NCBI RefSeq assembly: GCF_014633365.1
Contig: NC_068338.1
Coordinates: 10,178,616 to 10,242,615, forward strand
DNA: 64,000 nucleotides
Source of the DNA: Diospyros lotus
Taxonomy: Eukaryota; Streptophyta; Magnoliopsida; Ericales; Ebenaceae
Direction of reading: 5' to 3'
Shown: positions 23,955-35,624 of the stretch, piece by piece
Layout of the letters: every line of letters starts with the position of its first letter
Numbering within the stretch: position 1 is the first letter of the stretch
Program-made: the position numbers and the translations under genes
The notes under the pieces: model-generated
Databases searched by the model: none
The model's input: only the letters and a program-made list of their open reading frames with translations
Told to the model about the DNA's origin: nothing

Positions 23955-24767
23955 CTAGGGAATGCCCGTGCCTAAAGGCACGGTATAAATAATATAAGAT
24001 AAAATAATATTAAGATTAAACACTGAATAAAAAATAAAAATTAAAGTTATTGTGTATTTGTTTTCTTTCTCTTAACATTTTATAATAAAAAATAAAAAAA
24101 TTAAATTAAAAAAAGTGTTCTACAATCTGAACAAATTGAATTAAAATTTAAATATCAAATAATACATACCAGTTAGTGCTATTGCTACCAATCAAATATA
24201 AAAAAAATTAAATATCAAATACTACTACTGTTGCAAATAGAAATTAAAATTAAAATGCTCACCAATTAGTACTACTACTGCCAATCAAATTATAATTACA
24301 TAAGAAAAATAAACATTATATTGTCATTCACCAAAAGAGTAGATTAAAATTTTATAAAAAGTGGGTTAAACCTTTACAAAAAATGTGTCAATAACATGTC
24401 TTCAAACATGTGTTTGCCCAAACTTCCTCCTCATTATTTTCCAAAAAGTCTTCGTATCAATTTGTATGTATCCCCAATGAGGAACATGCACAACAATCTG
24501 GTAATTTGTGAAATAAAAAAAATATAGATTAGTACATTTATTGGAAATATACATATCAAAATATACTTTGAGATTGAAATTACCTTATTACATCCCCATC
24601 GAAGAAGGGTAGTTATATTTCTCCTTTTAAATTCCATATATTTTTCAATCCAATCCTACAGAAATCCATATTTCAAATTATTATTAAATTAAAGTTTTAA
24701 AAAAAATTATATAATCAATAGAAATATAAATCTACATGGTTACTTTCTGAACACTACAACAACTGTA
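23955..24767 (-). mobile_element. Helitron remnant, minus strand, 3' end at 23955
   Basis: On the minus strand the sequence ends with a 7-bp hairpin (CCGTGCC, 4-nt loop, GGCACGG; 23966-23983), then a short spacer and CTAG followed by host T. This is the canonical Helitron 3' terminus (hairpin, about 10 nt, CTRR, inserted before T). The 5' TC end could not be located, so the right limit is a guess. The body is AT-rich without coding domains, so it would be a non-autonomous copy. Confidence 0.55.
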
Positions 24768-26054
24768 GGCGCCCCTAGCTAGGGACCCACAACAAGATGA
24801 CATAAAAGTCAGAACCCATTAGAACATTACACACCCTCATTAACAACGGAAATCACACTCATACATTCTTACTCATATACAACATAATGGTGCCCACATA
24901 TTCTGTAACGACCCGTTAATGAGTCTAGGAGTTATTAATATTTTATTTATGAGAATTGAGAAATTTTCCCTATTAAATTAAATATGAGTAATATTTTATG
25001 TGGCAAATATATGTAAATAAATGTATGTGTTTAAATTAAATGGAAGTGGGCTTGGGCTAAGTGTTTAAGGCCAATGGAAGTAATGGGTTAGAGAAAACCC
25101 ATGGCCCTAAAGTGGAAATGGGTCATTTTATTTATTTGAGCTTAAGCCCATGTATTGTGATATGTTTAATTGAATTGAAATGAAATGGGTTGTGTCCCAA
25201 GTGAAAGCGTGCCCATTGGGCCTAAGAATGTGTTGGGCTTGGGCCCATGTGCATAATGCTTGTTTTCAAATAAATGGAGTTATATATATATATATATTTT
25301 GTGTATTATGTGGATTAAAAGGAAAGAAGAAAGAAAATGTAAAACTACAAAGTGACCAAATGGTCCTTACTTTATTGAAAAAGGTAAGGGCAATTAGGGA
25401 ATTTCATAATAGGGTTGAATAAAGAAAATAGGAAAGAAAAATAGAAATGGCAAAAGTTAAAAATGGGTTTGAACATTTGTGAGTTGTGTGTGTGTAAGTG
25501 AGGGTGAAATGGGAAGAGAAAATAAGAGAGTTAGGGTTGATGGGGGCAGGTGGGGTGGCCGGGTAAGCCATTTCCCTTGCTTCTCCTTGCCTCCTTCATC
25601 CTTCATTCTTCATTCTTCATTCTTCATTCTTCTTCTCCTTCTTCCTCCATTTTTTGGCTAAATTTGGAGCTTCAAGATGATGGATTGTTGGCATCCAAGC
25701 GAGCTTCTTCGGTCCTCTTTTAAGGCAAGTTCCTCTTGCACTATTTTTCCCCATGTTGTGCAAGTTTTTTATTGCTTTTGGTTGTATTGTCAAAGATATA
25801 TCTTGGTATTGCATCCTTTGATGTTAAAATGATTTTTCATATTGAGGAAAGATATTATCTTCATTTTCATTCAAATCTCAAGTTGTGTCAAGCCTTTGTT
25901 GAGTCTTGTTGATGGTTTCGATGGGGTTTGATCACCCCATTCTTCCTTCAAGGAATGACTTTGATGGGTTAGGAAGCTAGAAAGGAAGTTTTGGAGTGTT
26001 TGGTGTCCATTTTGAGTGTTTTTTGTGGGTTTTTGGCCTTTTTTGTGCGTTCTC

Positions 26055-26160
26055 GGCCATGTTGACTCGCCCAGGTGGTCAAGTCGACTCGGTTTCGAGC
26101 GAGTCGACTCGTGCCAAGTCGACTCAGATTTTCGCCGAGTCAACTCGGCCGCAACTTGAC
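26055..26160. repeat. Cluster of the palindrome GTCGAC in C1
   Basis: Three AGTCGACTC words within about 50 bp, with near copies on both sides (gttgactcg, gagtcaactcgg). Just downstream is the block CGGCCATAACTTTTGATG, a passage also found in the LTR of the Gag-only element (40725). Confidence 0.75.
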
Positions 26161-27004
26161 TACTCTGCGCATGTCTCACTGTTTCGGCCATAACTTTTGA
26201 TGTAGAACTCGGATTTGTGATTCGTTGAAGCCTCATAAAATAGACTTAGAGGGATTCGATTTGACATGTAATATCATATATTTTGGTTATGATTTGAATG
26301 GGTTAAGGCTCTTCTTAATCCAACTCAAGTAAGATAGCTAATGTAAAGTGTTTTTAAATGCTTCCTTTGATATCCCTCAATCCTCTAAAATGATAAAATG
26401 TGGTGGAATACACCTATATGTATATTCGTGGGGTTCGTGAGATAAAATGTAATTGAGTTGCATGAAGAAGCATGATGATAATCCTTTGGGAGGTTAATAA
26501 GAAGTGATCTTAGTTGGCATGTCCATGGTAAATCATACTTGATGCATGACTAGCATTGTATAAATAAATGCCCTTAATCAATGTGAAGTGTGTGGAAGAG
26601 CCAAGAGCTCTAATGGGAAATCAAAGTGAGCATATGTGAATTCCATTTATCATAGCATTGTTTGTGGTTGTGTTGCATGATATTGTGTTTCTATATTGCC
26701 TCACTTTGTGATGTTGGATCGTGGGTTGCATTCATTGGGGGCTCATGCCTTGTATGTGATGGGAGCGTGAGCATTGGCATGACACGATTGGCCTATGAGT
26801 GCTGACTTGTGTATGTTAAGCGAGCATATGAATTAGGGCATTCGTGTGTGTATGGATTCTTACGTGGGCGTAGCATGGCCTGATGCTTGGCTTATGGAGG
26901 CCTGGTCATCACGTTAATGCTGCAAGAGCCATTGCATCCCTTATATGCTACATTGCATGGTTCCTTTGCGTGTGGTGGTGATGGTGGTGGAAATGGGCTT
27001 GTGG

Positions 27005-27138
27005 TTGTGGTGCGTAAGACTGTGGGTGGAGGCCTACAACAGCTAGATCCTGTGATGCGTAAGACTGTGGGTGGAGGCCCACAGCAGCTGGATCTTGTGA
27101 TGCGTAAGACTGTGGGTGGAGGCCCACAGCAGCTTGTG
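27005..27138. repeat. 45-bp tandem repeat, three copies
   Basis: The unit contains GATGCGTAAGACTGTGGGTG followed by GAGGCCCACAGCAGCT and is repeated three times with few differences. It produces matching repeats in open frames on both strands (26887-27156 and 26892-27170), which I regard as non-coding. Confidence 0.85.
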
Positions 27139-28033
27139 ACCTTGAGAAGATTATGAGTGATGTGGCGCATGATGGCGATGGTGATAGATGTGAGAAGAGA
27201 GCCTTGGGCTCATGTTCTTATTTTGGTAGCCTGCCCTTGGCTACAACAGGTTTGTATACAGGGTTTTGGGCGCCATTATGTGCATTTTTTTTATGGGCCC
27301 AAAGACCATATGTGTGCATTATGCGTGCATCCATGCATTGATGTTATGACTGGGTACTGTGTGATATAATCATATGGCATTGATTGTGTGTCACCTATGC
27401 CTTGGGGACTGGTGTGTGTCCATGTGTGGTATGATATGAATGATGTTCAGGGAAGTCTGGTCATATCCAGTTTTCGTTGGGTTATTCACTTGCCGAGCCT
27501 TAGGGCTCCCTTTGAAAAATGGATTTTGGTGAAATGTAATGAATTATAAATTCTTGGGATATGATGTTGTCAAGTGTAGAAGACATGGATTCAAGTGAGG
27601 TTTACTTGTGGGGATTGTGATCTTTCCTTAGCTCTAAATGGTTCATGCCTTCAGATATTATCCTGTTGATACTTCCCTGTTATTATATGCTTGCTAAGCC
27701 TTGTGGCTCACCCTTGTTCTTCTTTTCATTCCAAGTAAATGGAAGATAAGAAAGTGGGGCGAGTTTCTGGTTAGATGTGTATAGAGATGTCCCGGCCTCA
27801 AAGATCCATGGGTGTAGTTGACGGCATGATTAGAGGGTTCAATTTGTATTTAAAGCATTGATGCCCTTTCATTTTAAAATTGTATGGGTTGTAAACCCAA
27901 GTTTATGATGTAGAGAATGATGTATAATGTTATTTTTGGCTCCTCCTGTTAGTGAGCAAATACGGAAAGGAAAAGAATTTTTGGCAAAATGTTAAGTGAT
28001 GTTTGTATATGTATCCATCTTGTATGGACCTTC

Positions 28034-30609
28034 TGTAACACCCAGTGTAACCGGTGTTAAGAGGATGAGAAAGAGAGTAAGAAAACTTCCAAAAATGCCC
28101 TTGAGAATGTGCTAGATCCTTGAGATTGAGGGTGCCCTATGAGAGGGACATTTTGGTAATTTGGATAGTGAAATCCAACAAAGGGTAATTTGGTAAATTG
28201 GAAATAATTCCTATGTGGAAGTAGGTGAGTAAGTGAATTTAATCCCGATTTTGTATTATGTGGAGATATGGGATTAATAATTCATGAAATGGGTATTTTG
28301 GTAATTTGGAGTGATTCTATAAATGAATTTAATTATGGAAAATATTGGGAAATGGTGAATATTCAATTATATGTGAAAATAATTATTTTTACCTAAATTG
28401 GTGAATTAATGTGGTAATGCCACATGGATGACCAAGATAAAGAATTGGAAGCCAAGTTTGTGTCTTAGAATGACACTTGGCATAATCTTGGAAATTTGAG
28501 AGAAAAATTATATATTAGAAATGTGGGAGCATATATATATATGTGGATTTATGAGTTGGAAAAGGATTTAATTAAATGCAAAAAGAAATTATTTTAGTCT
28601 TTCAAACATTTAATGAGAGGCATGATGGTGTTGGATTAAAAGAAAATTCCAAAAGAAAAAGAATTAGTCATGCATTAATGGTGGAAAATGGTTCCATTAA
28701 ATTAAATGAGAAAGAAATTAATTATGTCTCTCAAGTGTGATGATTATGAAAATGGTCTCATTTAAGTAAATGAGAAATAAATAGAAATTTCAAGAATCCA
28801 ATGGATGAGATGTATTCTTGAGAAAGAGAATTAATCCAATGGGTGAGATTTAAAGGAAGGAAATGGCATGGATTGTGTTTCTTCCAAGAGAGATGTATTT
28901 AATCTAAAGAGATGGATGGTTGGGATTTTCTCTCAAAAAGCAAATGGAAATCAAAGGCTAAGATGAAGTCTTAAAATGAAGATTTCAAGACAAGAGTAGT
29001 ATTTAAAGGGAAAGTAAGCCTTTGTCTCAAGTTTTGCCATTTCAAAGAGAGAAAGAAAGTGAGAGGAAGGAAAGAGTTGTCTTCCAATGAGAAGAAAAGA
29101 AAGGGAAGAAGATAAAGGTAAGGGTTCTTCCTTAGTCTAATAATCTTTTTATTTCTCTTGAATGGTAGTAAGTTTCTTTTGGGATACCATCTTAGATGGG
29201 AGAATGAATATGGAAGCTCTCTTGAAATGAAGATTCAAAAGTTAAAAAATGAGGTAAGGGATGGCCCCATGTGGAGGAGGCCTTACATTGCATTGTAAGT
29301 AGGTTGCATAAATTTTTATGTATCTCTTTGCATGTTTTACTTGTACATGAGACCTATGGCCATGGGGGTGGGGAATAAGTGATAGGTTAATGCCTCAAAC
29401 CATGTTGGGTTGTGAGGATGGAATAACCTAACCATGCTTGCATGCATTTGCTATTACATAGACTTGTTATGCTTGTATTTACTTTGCATATGCACCCTTA
29501 CTGAGCTTTGTGGCTCATGAGGTTTTACCCTCCCCTTGTAGGTTGTTCTTATGTCAAAAGAGAAAAGGGAAAGTTGCAAGCTTGTGGTTGGAAGCTCTTG
29601 ATGTATATTTCTTGTTTGTTGTAAATTTATGGCTTAAAGAAGTCTAGGCTTGTGGTATTTATCTTGTGGCTTTATGTCTTGGGGAAGCCTATTTATTGTA
29701 AGTGCTTCTTATGATGTAATTTAATGGTTTGCAATGGCTTGTGAAGGCCTAGAACCATGGAGGTAATTTATTTGGAATAAATCATGAGGTTGGAGAAAAT
29801 GAATTTTTGTTGTGAAAATAGGCTTGGGAATTGAAAATGTGGAGATTTTCAATGCATTTTTTTGGAGTGTTATTTTTGGAAATTTTGGGTTAGAAGTCCC
29901 AAGGAAAAAAAAAAAAAAAAAAGTTAGAAGCAGTAGGCAGCAGCCCCGCTCGCGCAGGCAGGGCCGTATGGGCGGCCGGGCGCCCGCGGGCGGCAATGGC
30001 CGTGTGTGGGCAGGGCCATGCGCCCGGGAGGCAGTGGCCACGCGCGATCGGGCGCGTGGCAGGCATGACCAGCCTGCACAGCCAGCGCCCAGCAGGGCCC
30101 CGGGCGTGCCAATGGGCCTCGTCGGCCAATTTTTTTTTTTTAAACTTGGAATTTTGGGGAATTAAGGGGCAATTCTAAATTAATTTTGGTCCCCGGAGGA
30201 ATTTTCAAAATAAAGGGGTTTTTCGGGCATTTTGGGGAGAAATGCCGAAATTTTGGAAAATTGAAAATGATGAGTTTTTCCTCCAAAATTGGTAATCAAT
30301 CAATACATGGATTGAAATGGTGATTTTTATGGAGCCCGGTAAGATTCTTGGTCAGAAAAAGAATTTAAAATAATTGAAAAAATGGCGGTTGGGCATCTTC
30401 ATGAGTTTTCTTTTCAACCAAATGCGGTGTGATTGAAGCCCAATTCTGCTAGGGAATCCTGGGGTTTGAGGGAAGGGAAGGACGGGCCTAGTTCACAGCT
30501 AGGGCGTTTCGTCTTGAAACATGGTCCACCCTTCACCAAAGGCCGGGCATGTGGACAATTCGGGTAATTGTTCACGAGTAACACCCGTAAGTGGGAGCGG
30601 GGCATTACA
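28034..30609 (+). mobile_element. Solo LTR nested in C1
   Basis: Starts TGTAACACCCAGTGTAACC, ends GGGAGCGGGGCATTACA, and is flanked by CCTTC (28029-28033 and 30610-30614). At 2576 bp it is the same family as 11717-14616 and the LTRs of the large minus-strand element. It contains the GAGCTTTGTGGCTCATGAG block (29502) and a GC-rich cassette (about 29940-30123). No internal domain is present. Confidence 0.9.
29940..30123. other. GC-rich cassette inside the nested solo LTR
   Basis: About 180 bp rich in GGCAGG, GCCCG and GGGCG words, between a long A-run and GGCCAATTTTTTTT. It sits at the same place as the cassette at 13900-14143 but its sequence and length differ. Frames crossing it are by-products of the GC content. 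Confidence 0.72.
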
Positions 30610-30816
30610 CCTTCTCACAGATTTCCTATGCTAGCGAGTAATCCAGGAGCGGGCCTTAACATACTCACAAAACAAAAGTAATTCAATATTACACACCACA
30701 TCAGGGCTCATAAATCCATCATATCCCCTCAGGGTACAACCTAAAACATAAACAAGCATGACTTAATTTTTACGCACTCCAAAATACCCCCAAGGACCTT
30801 TGGTTGAGACTGCTTT

Positions 30817-33800
30817 TGTAACGACCCGTTAGAGGGTCTAGACATTTTTGGGTATTTTATTTTGGGTTCAAAAATTTTTGCTTTAATTAATTGAGGGTTG
30901 AAAATATTCTCTTTGTTTATTGGAATGAAGAGTAAGTGGAAATGAGAATTTGATAGCCCATCTAAATGGAATCCAAAAATGTGGGGAAAGTCCAAGTAGA
31001 TTGGGCCATTGAGATGTGTTTTGAATTTTAATTATATTATGAATGGGCTTGGATTATGATAATTTATTTGGGTTAGTAAGTTGGGCCATGGAATGGCCCA
31101 CGGCATGGGCTGAGCCCAATTGAGAAATGAAATTTGAAATTTTAAAAGGAAATCATAATAAATTAAATTGGCCAGTAAATGTCAATAGTGCCCTTGGTCT
31201 TCCATTTGACCATTGTAAAGGTGAAGGGTAATCAGGTCATTTCGACCAAGTTGCAGGTGCAGACTGTGCATTTCCTTCTTCATGCTTCAGCTGCATCAAT
31301 GACCTTTAATTGCTGTGTGCCTGCCTTTCCTTTTTTTGCAACTCTTTCATCATTCTTCTTCTTCTTATCTCTTTTTCCCTCCTAGTTGCTGGTATTTCGT
31401 TTGGGCTGATAGTAACTTCAAGAATGGAGGATTTTTCTGCATAGTGAAGTTATCAGGCAAGTTCTTCTTGCACTCTCTCTTAATTTTCAGTGCGAGCTCC
31501 CTTGTTATTTATTCTCTCGTGCAAGTTCCCCTGTTAGTCTCTTCATTTTAGTCACTGTGAGAGGTTATATATATAGACATGTAAAATATATATTTATACG
31601 CTTGTTGTTGCGTATGGTTCACTTTCTGCTAGAGTTCATTGAGTCTTCATATCTGGGTATCTGTTGGAGTCTTCTTGTGGTCTCAAAATGGGGTTTGATT
31701 TCACCCCAATCTTTTTTCGTGAATGGCATTTTATATAGCTAGGTGAGGATGAGAACCTCTGTTCTTTCTGCATCCAAAGAAGCAGTGTTCAATGTATATA
31801 TATATATATGTGTGTGTATATCACCTCTGAATGAGCTCGCTGATCCAAATGCTTCTTATATGTATATGTGTTGTGTTTGAATGTAAAATATCCAGTCCAT
31901 TCGAATGATTTTTTGAGGTATTTGGAGGTCTCGCATCAAACAGCAAAAGTTGAACTGGAAATAAATATATACTGTTCACCCATATATGAGACCCACTTGT
32001 AAATACATATATACAATATGCATAACGAGCTGATACCCTCCGAGAGATTTGTAAAGCTTATTAAAGCATGCCCTGCCTAGCTAATCCACCAAATATTATG
32101 CTTAAACAGTCATTTGAATGCCCATGTTCTGTTATGTTCGGCAAACCCAGTTATCTATATATACACGTTCAGCTTCATTGATGTTCTAGCGAGCTCGTTC
32201 CAGTTCTTTTCGCGAGCTCGTTCTAGCTCTTTGGCGTGAGGTCACACCTATATGCTCTCTGACCGTAAGCTAAATCGTGAGCTCATTCCTCAAGCTCTTG
32301 GCCGCGAGCTCTTGTCGCGCGCCTGACCTCAAGCTCGTCCAGCGAGCTTTTGCCCAACCCCTTGACCGCGAGCTCGTTCAGCGAACTGATGCTCACCTCA
32401 TGACCTCGAGCTCGTTCGCTTGTCTTTCCTATGAGCTCTCTCGAGCTCTCTCCATAAGCCGCGAGCTCATAACCTCGAGCTGGTCCCGAGCTCGTCCCAT
32501 ATGCCTTTGAGTGGGAGTTATCAACTCTCCATAAGTAAATGTTTGCATTTTCTTTAATTTATATTTTACTTTCATTTACTTTAATACATAAATGTAAATA
32601 AGAAAGTACCCCCCATTTGGATTCAATAAAAATATCAAAAAAATCAAAATCCATAAAAATAAAAAGTTAGAATTTTGATTTTAGTACAAATTCACGAATT
32701 TGCAATTTTACCACCATCGAGATACATAGTTTCCGTTTCTTGAAAAATTCAATAAAAATCATTTTTACAACAATGAATGCTAGTTATCAAATTACCGGGA
32801 ATTAGTTTTTCAAAATGAAGACATTTTCAAAATATGTTCTATTTGGTCCATTGCCTTAAAAAAACTTCAGGTTTATGTTTGATCAGTAATTTCGCGTGGT
32901 GTGGTCATTTGATTGCATGGGGACTAATCATGAATTTGAGCTATGAGCACGAATGCAAGTAAATGCATACTATCACTAGTTAAATGAAATCATAACAATC
33001 ATATGGTGGGAAAAATAGTTATTAAATTTATAATACTCCTCAGCTGGTGAATCGATATTTAATATTAAATAGCATCTCTCAAAGAAATATTCTTGTGTTC
33101 TAAATTACATCAAGCATTTCTGTGTCATAAATTACATATTGAATGTGGTCAACGTTATGAAGTAAGATATGTTGAATTTATCTGATGATGGAAAAATACC
33201 CGGTATGGGTAAGTAATGTTGAAAGTATGAATATAGCGGAAACAAGAATTTAAATACATGTGGTTGGCAAATGCATACATGTACATGTTACATATATATA
33301 TATATGTTTTGCACACCTATTATTTTGCGCGAAGGGAGAAAGGGTACCCTAGAGCACTTGGCACGGGACGAGGTGGCCATAGCCCGGCAGGTTGGCTCCA
33401 TATTTATTTGTGAGGTTTTATGAAACTTATGCACTTTTGCATGCATTGATTTATGGCTTGAGAGCCGGGGAAATTGATACTGGTATTGAAATGATGCACT
33501 CCTGTATGTATTGATTGATGGCTTGCGAGCCTGCGAGAATTAATAATGGCATTGAAATTTTATGCACATTTGCATAGTGATACATGGTGACATGATATAT
33601 TGAGTTGAATTGATGAATTCATGAATTTTGAATCTTGTATATAACTGTGGAGTCCTTGATTATTCTTCTTGGTGTCATCATGTTCTTGGATCCTATATAT
33701 TGTTCCTTGTTTCTCGAACTTGCTAAGCCTTGTGGCTCACTTGATCTTCTTTGCCATTCTAGGTAAAGGAAAGACGGTTATTGGGGGTGAGTCCAATAAA

Positions 33801-34079
33801 ACTGCTGCCAAGGGATAGTGGTGTACGGAGACGCGTCCTAGTTTTAAAGATCCTAGTTAGTGATTTGGTGAGGTTTGTAATAGTGAGAATTTATTATGTT
33901 ATGGCATTTGAGCCTCATATTATTTTGTATAGCCATCGAGCCTAGAGTTATGAGATTTTGGGAATGTAATTAAATCTTATTAAATTTTAGCTGCTAGAAA
34001 TGTAATGAGTTGAGTTTAGTTTTGTCCTATATCATCTATGTAAGGACCTTCTTTCGAGTATTTGGAAGCGGGCCTTACA
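30817..34079 (+). repeat. 5' LTR C2 (TGTAACGACCCG family) followed by a PBS
   Basis: Starts TGTAACGACCCGTTAGAGG and ends GCGGGCCTTACA at 34079, directly followed by ATTTTGGTATCAGAGCC, the initiator tRNA-Met primer site. The 3263-bp LTR resembles C1 at both ends and in the CTAAGCCTTGTGGCTCAC block (33722). TA microsatellites lie at 31795-31810, 33290-33306 and 34280-34302. The short frames have no recognisable product. A related segment recurs at 63640-63940. Confidence 0.75.
32188..32500. repeat. Cluster of the palindrome GAGCTC in C2
   Basis: Ten GAGCTC words in about 310 bp, mostly as GCGAGCTCG, CGAGCTCG or TGAGCTC, with several one-base variants (gcgagctttt, aagctcgtcc). Spacing is irregular. 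The 77-codon frame over it is not a gene. Confidence 0.85.
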
Positions 34080-35555
34080 ATTTTGGTATCAGAGCCTAAG
34101 TTAGGAGTAAATGGAGTCCCTGTACACCTAGGAGTGACGGGTAGAGTTAGGACTACGATTAGTAGTCCAAAATTTAGAAGTGTATTAGAATAATGTCCAA
34201 AAATGGCTAGGAATGAGAAAAATAGGTGCTCATGGCAGGAAGCCACTGACTCAAGGGCAAGGTTAGAACACCCCTCTTATATACATATATATATATATAT
34301 GTAAGTATCATTGTCATCCCATAGGAATGGCTAGAACGGTATTAGTAATGAGGCATATGTGTTCCAATTATGGTGCTTGGGTGAAGAGTGGTCTACTTTG
34401 GTAAGGAAATTGACATTCGACCTTGCGTGCAGATTTTGGGAACACCTTAGCATGGATTCTGGAGAACCGAGATGGTGGATGCTAGAACCAAGTCTTGGGG
34501 AACTAGATTTGCTTTGGCATCGATAGGAAGAAGAGCTACTCTTGGTACGTGGAGGAAGGCAACGAGAGGATGAGCCCGTGGTGAGTTATCTAGACTAAGT
34601 GGAAACAGTATTTTAGTTGGGTACACGTGAACCCCTGTGGGGCCTTCCGGAGAAGCAGGTCTTGTTCACAAAGAAGTTCATGAATGAAGCATGGGGACAG
34701 CTTACTAGAGTCATGATGCTGGATATGCATCTTCGATTCCATTTTGATGATTTTGCTAGGGCGGTGAGGCAGCAAACTGAGCTATGGGAACCTTGTCAGA
34801 CCCTACCTTGTGACTCAGCCGAAGGCAAGACCATTTGTGGGGACATTCCTTCAGAGGCTGTGGAATGGGGACCGACTTATCAGAGGAAGGAAACTGCTGG
34901 ACCTGAATCAAGTGTAGGCAGCGATGGGTACTTAGATTACTGGGCAGATGAGGCCACGTCCCGTGTTGAGGGGGACGCGGAGAGCATCGTTTAATAGCAG
35001 TGCTGTACCGGAAAAGTTGTAATCGTTAGCTTAAATCTATGTAGTAATGGAAATATGAATGGAATGTATTGAATGAGGAAGCGAAATGTACCCAAAACTT
35101 TGTTTTGTCGCAACTAAGACCATTTATGAATATTAGCTGTGTAGAAATTACCATACATGTATGGCAGGGTGAATGAATGGTATGTCATGATGTTGGATTG
35201 GATAGATTATATTTTGGTTAACTGGTGTGTATTAGAGTAATCAACCTAAGGGTGTCATGTTAATTCTCGAGGCCTTAAAAAGGGAAAGGATCGCTCTCAT
35301 GAGAAATGGGGCTTAAGGAATTGGAAGTCATGGAATTATTATCATGGGTTAATGGACGCAACATATGGACAGTATAACTGTAATCAGTTAGAAGTGTAAA
35401 TACTTGTGAAGCATGTGAGTAGGAGATATTTTGGTAATAAATGATGAAGTTGAGGGAAGTATAGTACCCAGAAGTGAATTACCAGGGCGAGTACATAGTT
35501 GTATCAATGAAAAGCTAGGATTGGGACCCTAGGAGTGGCTCGTGTAATTATTCAT
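34080..35555 (+). other. Internal remnant after LTR C2
   Basis: Begins with the PBS and continues as sequence without stop-free frames, except 34617-34994 (125 codons from a non-ATG codon), whose product shows no Gag or Pol motif I recognise. A decayed Gag is possible. The domain ends abruptly at a foreign LTR tail (35556), so the element is truncated. Confidence 0.5.
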
Positions 35556-35624
35556 GGCCGGGTAGGTGGACAATTTGGGTAATTGTTCACGAGTGGCACT
35601 CGTAAGTGAGAACGGGGCATCACA
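35556..35624 (+). repeat. Orphan 69-bp tail of the 2.6-kb LTR family
   Basis: GGCCGGGTAGGTGGACAAT onward matches the last 68 bp of the solo LTR at 11717-14616 (14549-14616), ending GGGGCATCACA at the exact LTR end. No body of that LTR precedes it and no PBS follows, so only the tail survives at this junction. Confidence 0.8.

Larger units (their letters stand above)
24904..30661 (+). mobile_element. Probable solo LTR C1 (TGTAACGACCCG family) split by a nested solo LTR
   Basis: Starts TGTAACGACCCGTTAATG and ends GCGGGCCTTAACA; flanks are TATTC (24899-24903) and TACTC (30662-30666), four of five bases alike. The body is interrupted at CCTTC by the solo LTR 28034-30609. Without it the LTR is about 3.2 kb, like C2 (30817-34079). 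Shared marks are the CTAAGCCTTGTGGCTCAC block (27693) and the ends. It has no internal domain. The frames inside (25871-26236, 26887-27341 and others) show no known domains. Confidence 0.72.

Noticed and set aside
26887..27369. Several frames of 60-92 codons in C1
   Set aside because: They lie in an LTR with tandem repeats, overlap on both strands, and show no domain.
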